Of a stretch of DNA of 5,580 nt, positions 1 to 5,126 are shown piece after piece. This DNA comes from Chloroflexota bacterium (GTDB lineage: Bacteria > Chloroflexota > Anaerolineae > Anaerolineales > UBA11579). Position numbers and translations under genes: made by a program. Where the stretch lies: NCBI GenBank assembly GCA_003486225.1, contig DNGN01000331.1:1946-7525 (forward strand), written 5' to 3'. The notes beneath the pieces are model-generated. The model was not told where the DNA came from. It did not search any database and saw nothing but the letters and a program-made list of their open reading frames with translations. Every line of letters begins with the position of its first letter. Within the stretch, counting starts at the first letter, position 1.

Positions 1-83
1 TGAACCAATTGAACTGCAGATGCTTCAGCTTGCGGTTCATTTCCACTAGTCAGATCGACCAGCAACTGATCTAGGGTTTCCAT
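1..83 (-). CDS. Partial CDS, N-terminus of a possible HEAT-repeat protein
   Basis: An open frame on the minus strand starts with ATG at 83-81 and stays open to the window edge, giving 27 residues that begin METLDQLLVDLTSG and continue with an alanine- and glutamate-rich helix (EPQAEASAVQLV). A short acidic, leucine-rich helix followed by 'SGN.xQAEASA' resembles the first repeat of bacterial HEAT/Armadillo-like scaffold proteins, but 27 residues cannot settle the family. The gene begins 8 bases after the stop of the zinc-ribbon gene and has only a weak GGA upstream, so it is probably co-transcribed and perhaps translationally coupled. What is seen is the open frame and spacing; the HEAT assignment is inference. 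It could be any helical protein. Confidence 0.5.
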   Translation of the reverse strand, partial: METLDQLLVDLTSGNEPQAEASAVQLV

Positions 84-91
84 CTGGACGA

Positions 92-310
92 TTAATTTTC
101 CGGCGGGGGGATAGGCAGAGACTCTTTTCCAGTCGCTATCCATTTAGTACCCTCGTCTATCAGCATAACAGGAATATCATGTTTGACCGGGTATTTTCGG
201 CTGCAGTCCTGACAGATCAACCAGGTTTTCTGAAAAAATTCCAGCATTCCGTCTCGGTCCTGCACACAATTGGGGCAGCGAAGGATCTCTAAGAGTTCTT
301 GACTTACCAT
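92..310 (-). CDS. Trm112-like / UPF0434 small zinc-ribbon protein
   Basis: A 72-residue protein with the pattern of the Trm112p-like (UPF0434, YcaR) family: an N-terminal helix (SQELLEILRCPNC), a first cysteine pair at C12 and C15, a central strand ending in a second pair at C33 and C36 (CQDC), then the typical 'RKYPVKHDIPVMLIDE' segment. The four cysteines should bind one zinc. The eukaryotic and archaeal relatives activate methyltransferases; the role of short bacterial versions is not well defined, so no specific partner is claimed. Length is close to the usual 55-70 residues, with a short proline-rich tail (PIPPPEN). The start is fixed by TAGGAG six bases upstream of ATG. A TATAAT box lies just ahead, so this gene probably opens a transcript that includes the next frame 8 bases downstream. 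Confidence 0.85.
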   Translation of the reverse strand: MVSQELLEILRCPNCVQDRDGMLEFFQKTWLICQDCSRKYPVKHDIPVMLIDEGTKWIATGKESLPIPPPEN

Positions 311-316
311 TAATAG

Positions 317-322
317 CTCCTA
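317..322 (-). promoter_or_regulatory. Ribosome binding site of the zinc-ribbon gene
   Basis: The minus strand reads TAGGAG, six bases before the ATG at 310-308. This near-consensus Shine-Dalgarno sequence decides the start of the 72-residue protein. Confidence 0.8.
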
Positions 323-340
323 AGTTTGTGGTTGTTGGCA

Positions 341-346
341 ATTATA
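341..346 (-). promoter_or_regulatory. Candidate -10 box before the zinc-ribbon gene
   Basis: The minus strand carries a perfect TATAAT about 30 bases before the ATG, which would give a leader of roughly 25 bases containing the ribosome binding site. No good TTGACA-like -35 hexamer is seen at 16-18 bases upstream; a TTGGGT lies too close. It is therefore a candidate based on the -10 alone in an AT-rich gap between two genes. Confidence 0.4.
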
Positions 347-429
347 ACTTAACATACCCAACTCTATGATTTTTTTAAATCGATCATAAATCATTTAGCG
401 GACATAAATTGGAAATCAGAGGTAAAGCT

Positions 430-2337
430 TTATTGTTTCTTGACCTTGCAGGAGTAGCGGTCTCGGTCATCACCTTCTGGTGGATAATCCTTTGTGCCTG
501 GGCCATATTGGCAAACAGCAGCCCAGGGCTCGTAGGTTGTTTTGAAAGTGTCGTTGAGGATCACCTGCCCATCTCGGGTGACGGTTCGGTCTACAATGAC
601 CTCAGCACCTTTAACAGCCCAGTCTACCTGTTTTATTTTTCCTTTGTCCAGCTCATCATTTTCTTCATAGATGGGCCATGGAGGATCTTTTGTGTTGGTA
701 AGACCAGTTGTTGACCATGCCACCTGCCGGTTATCTCCGGTGGAGTAGAACTTCCAGGTCAGGCTGCGTGCCTCGACATTTACATACGTCTCCATCAATA
801 ACCAGTATTGCGAGTCATTGGTAAATTTAAAATCAACCACGGGTGCATAGACTGTGGCGTCCAGTCCTGCAAGGTCTTCGTTCACCTGCCCGGATTGCGC
901 TAATTCATAATAATACACGCGATAGGCATGCGGCCATCGCTCTACAATAGGGTAGCCCCCGAAGAAAACTGTGCGGAAGAGGGTGGTTGATACCTGGCAT
1001 ACTCCTCCACCAACACCTTTTACCGTCCTATCTCCATAAATAATCCAGGCCTCAGCATACCCTGAATCGAGGCTAATATCTCCGATATTCTCCACCATTG
1101 AAAATGTAGCGCCAGGGGCGATTAGGATGCCATGGAACTGGCTGGCTGCTGTGACGATATTCTGGATACGCCCATCATCAGACCCATAGAAAAAGGTAGT
1201 CTGGGATGATACCAGTTCCGTAATTCCAAGGTTTCCAGCCGTCATATCGTCAGGTGCGTCTGGGTTTTTGTAATCGAAGACCAGATTAATGGTATGGTTG
1301 CCAGATTGAAGCTGTTGGTTGATGAATTGAACAGTTTCTTCCACCAGTAATTCCCGACCTACTACTGCCGGCTTGATGACCTCCAACTGCCTGGTGTCGT
1401 CATTGAAGATAAAGCGTGCATTCTGGGGTACTTTACTCAGGCTCGGAGCAAGCGGATAAATGATATTAAACAGCTTGTTATTATCCAGGTGGACCTGGAA
1501 ACTGTCCCCATCTGTTCCTGAAATCCTCTCAATAACCAGCATACTGGCCAGAGTTTGCGGGCTGAATTCCCAAGGACCAAGCTTTTCATCTGAGGAATTT
1601 GAAACCCTCAATATCAATGGCTGGCTCAGGATAGCCCGGGCGGCATCTGCCTGGCTGCTGGCATCCATGATCACCGGCTGGTATTCCTGTACGATAAGAG
1701 GAATACTGGCATTCAGCAGGCTGGTCAGCGGATCTTTGAGGGTTAATATTGCTGCTTCCACATCCAGCATTCGACCGACCTGACCTGGTTCTGCAATGAT
1801 CTGTACCCCTTCCAAACGCAGGTTGGCTTCGATTACTGGCCGATTGATCTCGGCTGCAATTTGGTTGAGGCGTTCTCTTGTGAGGCGTTCATCCAGGATC
1901 AGGCTAGCCGGATGCGCTTTTCCTTTCTGCCAGACTTGGAAACGGTCGCTAAGGCGATTCCATGGCCAACCTGTTCTACCCACCCGGTATGCCTGGTTGA
2001 CGCTTGCAGCATAGTCCAGGTAGAGACCGAGTTCTTGCGGTTTGAAGGTCCAAACCTTTCCTTGATCTTCAAAAGCCACCAAGCCTTGTTTGGGGTACGT
2101 GATGCGAGTCTCAAGTAAAGCAACTGCCTCCGTTTTGGTCAGACCTCCCACGTCAACGCCCATAACAGTAACGCCAGGGAAAATGCGGCCAAGAAAGATC
2201 ACCCCAAAGCCTATATAGAAGATCAATGTAAGAGCAGCAGCAAGGAAGCCGCCCCCCAAAAAAATGGCCAGTAACTTATCGAAGAATGACGGCTGCGAAG
2301 GGGTACCTGAGTAGGAAAAATTTGCCGCGGTATTCAT
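430..2337 (-). CDS. Membrane-anchored VanW family protein with peptidoglycan-binding-like domains
   Basis: A 635-residue envelope protein. Residues ~24-50 form one strongly hydrophobic segment, a signal anchor that leaves the rest outside the cell. Residues ~65-175 and ~225-355 look like two units of the PG_binding_4 type ('GVDVGGLTKTEAVALL' at 60-75 is a typical opening). The VanW domain spans ~370-500 and shows the hallmarks: 'ELVSSQTTFFYGS' near 374, 'GILIAPGATFSM' near 403, the GGGVCQVSTTLFR motif at 443-455 with Cys447, and 'ERWPHAYRVYYYE' at 466-478. Residues ~568-612 resemble a G5-like beta hairpin. VanW proteins occur in glycopeptide-resistance clusters and widely in Gram-positive-type envelopes; their biochemical activity is not established here. 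The ATG lies 6 bases after the upstream LCP-like gene and only a GGGG about 12 bases upstream is visible, so translational coupling is likely. The start is supported because it includes the anchor. Vancomycin resistance should not be inferred from this gene alone. Confidence 0.9.
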   Translation of the reverse strand: MNTAANFSYSGTPSQPSFFDKLLAIFLGGGFLAAALTLIFYIGFGVIFLGRIFPGVTVMGVDVGGLTKTEAVALLETRITYPKQGLVAFEDQGKVWTFKPQELGLYLDYAASVNQAYRVGRTGWPWNRLSDRFQVWQKGKAHPASLILDERLTRERLNQIAAEINRPVIEANLRLEGVQIIAEPGQVGRMLDVEAAILTLKDPLTSLLNASIPLIVQEYQPVIMDASSQADAARAILSQPLILRVSNSSDEKLGPWEFSPQTLASMLVIERISGTDGDSFQVHLDNNKLFNIIYPLAPSLSKVPQNARFIFNDDTRQLEVIKPAVVGRELLVEETVQFINQQLQSGNHTINLVFDYKNPDAPDDMTAGNLGITELVSSQTTFFYGSDDGRIQNIVTAASQFHGILIAPGATFSMVENIGDISLDSGYAEAWIIYGDRTVKGVGGGVCQVSTTLFRTVFFGGYPIVERWPHAYRVYYYELAQSGQVNEDLAGLDATVYAPVVDFKFTNDSQYWLLMETYVNVEARSLTWKFYSTGDNRQVAWSTTGLTNTKDPPWPIYEENDELDKGKIKQVDWAVKGAEVIVDRTVTRDGQVILNDTFKTTYEPWAAVCQYGPGTKDYPPEGDDRDRYSCKVKKQ

Positions 2338-2343
2338 GAGTGG

Positions 2344-3114
2344 TTAATTCCCCATTGAGGGTTGTGTTTTGGGGTATAGATCGCAAAAGATTTTTTTGCC
2401 TGCACTGAAGTTAACCAACTGCCACAGATTGATCAAACCATCATCCGTCAGGTTGGTTTTTAGATGGCGGTTATTCAGCCTGACAATTTCTTGAATCGTA
2501 TTGAATTGGGCGTAAGTATCTGGTTCTTCACACAAGGTGATTAGGATCGCCCGATGCTGACTAAAAGCCTTGATAGGATTTTCCCAGGATTTTATGAAAG
2601 TGTTTGGAGAGAGGGTTGGGTATGGCTTTTGGATATTCGGATTGGTCAAAGAGATGATCAGGTTCATCGCGAATTCATCCAGGATGATGACATGTGACCA
2701 GGTTTCTGTTGTAATCGATAATGGCGAGATTTCTTTGAGACCAGAGATATTATTAGGGTCGATAGGGATGGCTGCATGTGCTTTGGTCAAGTAGGATTGC
2801 TCTACGGAGGTGACATTTTCAGGGATAACCGGGTAAAGGGTGATCAGAATAAAATGTAGGGCTTCAGAATCGTGATCATTCTTATTGCAAAGGGTGACCA
2901 GCCAGGCTCCTTCCAATAAGGGTCTCTCCGACTCTAAGCTGTCCACACCCAGAATTAAGATTGTATCCTTGAGTTGGGGGTACTCAGTTGCCTCAATTGG
3001 AGGAGGAGTAAGAGTTGCAGTTGCTGAAATGGCATCCTTGAACATCATACCAATGGATACACCAACAACAATGCTCAACCCAAATAAGATTCCGAAACAA
3101 CCTTTCGCTTTCAT
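2344..3114 (-). CDS. Membrane-anchored divergent LytR-CpsA-Psr-like protein
   Basis: A 256-residue protein with a hydrophobic signal anchor at ~8-24 and a Thr/Pro-rich linker to about residue 48. Then comes 'DTILILGVDS' at 50-59, which matches the opening strand of LCP (LytR-CpsA-Psr) domains, followed by WLVTL at 71-75 and an ILITLYP strand at 89-95 where LCP enzymes have their second core strand. 'HVIILDEFAMNLIISL' at 141-156 and a C-terminal 'FNTIQEIVRLNNRHLKT' helix at 204-220 fit the later parts of that fold. The usual acidic residue of the RSD-T segment and the arginine and aspartate of ISIPRD are not present (EGAWLV and ITLYPV instead), so transferase activity towards peptidoglycan is doubtful. 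Cysteines at 76, 195 and 244 could matter outside the membrane. The gene is directly upstream of the VanW gene. The only Shine-Dalgarno match is a weak AGGT. Existence as a gene is secure; the family is inferred. Confidence 0.75.
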   Translation of the reverse strand: MKAKGCFGILFGLSIVVGVSIGMMFKDAISATATLTPPPIEATEYPQLKDTILILGVDSLESERPLLEGAWLVTLCNKNDHDSEALHFILITLYPVIPENVTSVEQSYLTKAHAAIPIDPNNISGLKEISPLSITTETWSHVIILDEFAMNLIISLTNPNIQKPYPTLSPNTFIKSWENPIKAFSQHRAILITLCEEPDTYAQFNTIQEIVRLNNRHLKTNLTDDGLINLWQLVNFSAGKKIFCDLYPKTQPSMGN

Positions 3115-3401
3115 TAAAGTCTATTACCTATGGTTGTGTTTTCTCTAGTTTGTGTTATTACGCCTCAGATTATGTGTTGTCGCGGAAATTTGATTTATCC
3201 ACACAACCTAGTTTTTATTTTATCATGTCATGACCGAATTCTATAATGGGTAAATAGAACCACTTCGGCACCTTGATTATGAGGCATGAAGATAAAAAAA
3301 TGGTGCCAGGGCACCATTTTGATGTTGATTGGGTGTGATGCTTCAATATGCAATCACGTCAATAATTGATTATTCAACGGGATATTTATCTCAAAGCTTG
3401 T
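3115..3401. other. Intergenic region between the ftsZ block and the LCP-like/VanW block
   Basis: This 287-base stretch has no supportable gene on either strand. Its right part (3294-3320) is a minus-strand terminator for the ftsZ block. Its left part is AT-rich, carries several GGTTGTGT-like motifs (3128-3211) and an 11-base palindrome TCATGTCATGA at 3223-3233, and must supply the promoter of the LCP-like gene if that gene is transcribed separately. I could not find a convincing -35/-10 pair on the minus strand. AATAATTGATTATT at 3361-3374 is a small AT-only inverted repeat of no clear use. Confidence 0.6.
3294..3320 (-). terminator. Rho-independent terminator of the ftsZ operon
   Basis: An inverted repeat with 10-base arms (AAAATGGTGC at 3297-3306 and GCACCATTTT at 3311-3320) encloses a 4-base loop. 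Read on the minus strand, the stem ends in a run of seven T (3300-3294), the shape of an intrinsic terminator. It lies about 80 bases after the stop of the 73-residue gene, the last gene of the ftsZ block. On the plus strand only four T follow the stem, so termination should mainly act on the minus strand. Confidence 0.8.
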
Positions 3402-3623
3402 TCAGGGAAGTAAAATGCCTATCCCCAATCCCAAGGATAATCCTATACAGATCCAAAAAATTGACTGAACAAGAAAGTTTTGTTTTGGAATGCGGCCCAT
3501 AAAATAGTAACCAATCGCAACCAGTTTTCCTACAATTTTTGGTTCTTTTCTCATCAAGGGAATGACAATCTCCCAAAATTTCCGCTCAATGTTTTGATTA
3601 AACATCTTGATGGTATTGATCAT
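3402..3623 (-). CDS. Small membrane protein, C-terminal single helix, last gene of the ftsZ operon
   Basis: A 73-residue protein of unrecognised family. The first ~50 residues are soluble, basic and rich in aromatic residues (KFWEIVIPLMRKEPKIVGKL, then YYFMGRIPKQNF). Residues ~53-72 (SIFWICIGLSLGLGIGILL) form one transmembrane segment that ends one residue before the stop, so the protein looks tail-anchored with its body in the cytoplasm. The glycine spacing in that segment (GLSLGLGIG) would suit helix packing. The ATG is chosen because AGGAGA lies six bases upstream, one of the best ribosome binding sites here, and because it starts 14 bases after the preceding gene. Position after ftsZ and before the terminator suggests a role connected with division or the envelope, but no function is established. 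Confidence 0.7.
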   Translation of the reverse strand: MINTIKMFNQNIERKFWEIVIPLMRKEPKIVGKLVAIGYYFMGRIPKQNFLVQSIFWICIGLSLGLGIGILLP

Positions 3624-3628
3624 TATCT

Positions 3629-3634
3629 TCTCCT
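3629..3634 (-). promoter_or_regulatory. Ribosome binding site of the 73-residue membrane protein gene
   Basis: AGGAGA on the minus strand, with AGGAG six bases before the ATG at 3623-3621. The strength of this site is a main reason to accept such a short gene and to choose this ATG over the one six codons further in. Confidence 0.75.
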
Positions 3635-3637
3635 GCC

Positions 3638-3871
3638 TTATCTTGAGGTGGACATCTTGAGGATTTTCCCAGTGCTGTCGGCGACCACACGAACATGGCG
3701 CGGGATGGTATGACCACGGATGTCTTTTGAAAGGATGTTATATGTGAGTACAAAGTTGGTTTGCTGAGAAGCGAGAAGCTTCGATTGTTTAATTTTGGGT
3801 TTACTGCCCTTCAGTTCAGGAAACTGGGTGTAAACTCTTCTTGAGATTTTTGCGATCAACTTCGGGTCCAT
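3638..3871 (-). CDS. Small basic conserved-type protein downstream of ftsZ
   Basis: A 77-residue protein rich in Lys and Arg with no membrane segment. Residues 1-18 (MDPKLIAKISRRVYTQFP) look like a basic amphipathic helix. A lysine-rich linker follows (KGSKPKIKQSK), then a probable beta sheet: 'NFVLTYNIL' at 39-47 and 'IPRHVRVVADSTGKILKMSTS' from 56 to 76, the latter a plausible hairpin around DSTG. I recall similar short proteins in Chloroflexota, annotated only as hypothetical, but cannot confirm it here. GAGG seven bases before the ATG supports the start. The gene follows ftsZ by 18 bases and precedes the membrane-protein gene by 14, so the three are very likely co-transcribed. The basic charge would allow contact with nucleic acid, membrane or the acidic FtsZ linker; no specific role is claimed. 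Confidence 0.75.
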   Translation of the reverse strand: MDPKLIAKISRRVYTQFPELKGSKPKIKQSKLLASQQTNFVLTYNILSKDIRGHTIPRHVRVVADSTGKILKMSTSR

Positions 3872-3889
3872 TACATTACCTCGGCAACA

Positions 3890-5113
3890 CTAGCTCCCGG
3901 TAGCGGGGGAATGATAGCGATTTTTGCGGCGCATGAAAGCGGGGATGTCGAGATCGCTTTGGGTTGCGCGATGATCTACAGGGGTTGTGCTAAAGGATAG
4001 CGTAACAGGTTGGATATCATCGTCTGCCGTTTCCTGAATTACAGGGGTCGGTTCGGGGACATCGAACATGAAATCTTCCAGAGTGTCAGGCACTGGATCT
4101 GAAATTCTTTGTTCAGAACCGGGCAGGATGTCTTCCAATGTTTGGGCACCCAGTCCGGTCACAACCAAAATTACCTGGACTTTATCGTCCAAACGGTTGT
4201 CATTATTGAAGCCAAGAATAACATCCACATCTTTCCCGGCCATGTTTTGAATGTGCCCCAAAGCTTCTCCGATATCATAAAGGGAAAGATCCTGGCTACC
4301 GGTAAAATTGGCAATGACCCCAGCCGCATTTTCCAGATTGATGGTTTCAAGCAATGGATGATTAAGCGCCTGGTTGATAGCCTTCAGGGCTTTTTCTTCC
4401 CCAGATGCTTGACCAATGGTCATTAAAGCTCCGCCGCCACGACGCATAACTTCCCGGATATGAGAAAAATCGACGTTGATGATCCCGGGTTCAGTTACCA
4501 GCTCGGATATTCCCATCACTGCCTGGCGGAGTACATCGTCAGCGAGCTGGAAGGCTGTTTCTAGAGAAATATTTTGCGACCATTGGTCGTTGTAAAGCAA
4601 ACGATCATTCGGGATGGCGATCAAGGTATCTGTGTTTGGGCGTAATGCCGCCAATCCATCGCGGGCATTGGCCTGTCGCCTGCCAACCTCGAATGAGAAG
4701 GGGGTGGTAACGACTGCGATGGTGACAATTCCCATTTCTTTGGCAATTCGGCCGACGACACCAATAGAACCGGTGCCCGTGCCACCCCCCATCCCGGCTG
4801 TCAGGAAGACCATATCAGTACCTTCCAGGGCAGCCCGAATTTCTTTGTGGCTTTCTTCTGCAGCTATCCGGCCGATTTCGGGATTTCCACCCGCACCCAA
4901 ACCGCGAGTGCTGCGTGGGCCGAGTTGGATTTTTATGGGGGCTAAGTTGGATGCCAGGTCCTGATGATCTGTGTTCGCAGCAACGAACTTTACCCCTTTT
5001 AGTCCGAGTGCGATCATGCGGTTGACGGCATTTCCACCGCCGCCACCTAAGCCAAAAACCTTCAATACGGGTTGACGTGTGCTATCTATTTGTGTGTTCG
5101 CATTTACGGCCAT
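3890..5113 (-). CDS. ftsZ: Cell division protein FtsZ, with altered T7 loop
   Basis: A 407-residue tubulin-like GTPase that polymerises into the division ring. Visible parts: the glycine-rich nucleotide loop GLGGGGGNAVNRM at 21-33, NTD at 47-49, TRGLGAGGNPEIGR at 69-82, the tubulin signature GGGTGTG at 109-115, IPNDRLL at 167-173, the T7 loop at 213-223, the C-terminal subdomain to about 325, an acidic linker of ~60 residues, and the tail peptide DLDIPAFMRRKNR at 387-399 that binds membrane tethers and regulators in other bacteria. Glu142 and Arg146 match the nucleotide-contacting pair of E. coli FtsZ. Odd features: the T7 loop reads NVDFSHI, so His218 stands where E. coli has Asp212. The residues after GTGTG are SIG instead of AAP. 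The TKPF lysine is Thr137, and the Gly of FEG is Val143. Length is normal and the frame intact. The ATG has GAGGTGA six bases upstream and lies 13 bases after the previous gene. No ftsA is adjacent. It may be a second FtsZ paralogue with lowered GTPase activity. Confidence 0.97.
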   Translation of the reverse strand: MAVNANTQIDSTRQPVLKVFGLGGGGGNAVNRMIALGLKGVKFVAANTDHQDLASNLAPIKIQLGPRSTRGLGAGGNPEIGRIAAEESHKEIRAALEGTDMVFLTAGMGGGTGTGSIGVVGRIAKEMGIVTIAVVTTPFSFEVGRRQANARDGLAALRPNTDTLIAIPNDRLLYNDQWSQNISLETAFQLADDVLRQAVMGISELVTEPGIINVDFSHIREVMRRGGGALMTIGQASGEEKALKAINQALNHPLLETINLENAAGVIANFTGSQDLSLYDIGEALGHIQNMAGKDVDVILGFNNDNRLDDKVQVILVVTGLGAQTLEDILPGSEQRISDPVPDTLEDFMFDVPEPTPVIQETADDDIQPVTLSFSTTPVDHRATQSDLDIPAFMRRKNRYHSPATGS

Positions 5114-5119
5114 GGTAGT

Positions 5120-5126
5120 TCACCTC
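5120..5126 (-). promoter_or_regulatory. Strong ribosome binding site of ftsZ
   Basis: The minus strand reads GAGGTGA six bases before the ftsZ ATG, almost full complementarity to the 16S rRNA end. It sits wholly in the 13-base gap after the upstream gene, so ftsZ can be translated strongly on a shared message. Confidence 0.8.

Larger units (their letters stand above)
311..429. other. AT-rich gap between the VanW and zinc-ribbon genes
   Basis: These 119 bases carry the candidate -10 box and ribosome binding site of the zinc-ribbon gene. A weak AT-only inverted repeat (ATGATTT at 366-372 with AAATCAT at 388-394, 15-base loop) is present but has no U-tract after it on the minus strand. I therefore see no clear terminator for the VanW gene, and read-through into the next block is possible. 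Confidence 0.5.

Noticed and set aside
366..394. Possible terminator hairpin after the VanW gene
   Set aside because: The arms are only 7 bases, almost all A/T, with a 15-base loop and no T-run after the stem on the transcribed strand.
409..714. Open frame of about 100 codons on the plus strand
   Set aside because: It lies almost wholly antisense to the end of the VanW gene, whose protein matches a known family through this stretch, and its product shows no recognisable domain.
430..2337. Reading the VanW protein as evidence for a vancomycin-resistance cluster
   Set aside because: No vanH, vanA/B-type ligase, vanX or two-component regulator is in the window, and VanW-domain proteins of this multi-domain type are common outside resistance clusters.
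3242..3247. TATAAT on the plus strand
   Set aside because: No matching -35 hexamer is seen and there is no plus-strand gene downstream for it to serve.
3391..3576. Second minus-strand open frame overlapping the 73-residue membrane protein
   Set aside because: It has no ribosome binding site and no family-like pattern, whereas the accepted frame has AGGAG at ideal spacing and a clear membrane helix.
4614..4964. Open frame of 116 codons on the plus strand inside ftsZ
   Set aside because: It is antisense to the GTPase core of ftsZ. The proline- and alanine-rich product is what the reverse of conserved glycine-rich ftsZ codons yields.
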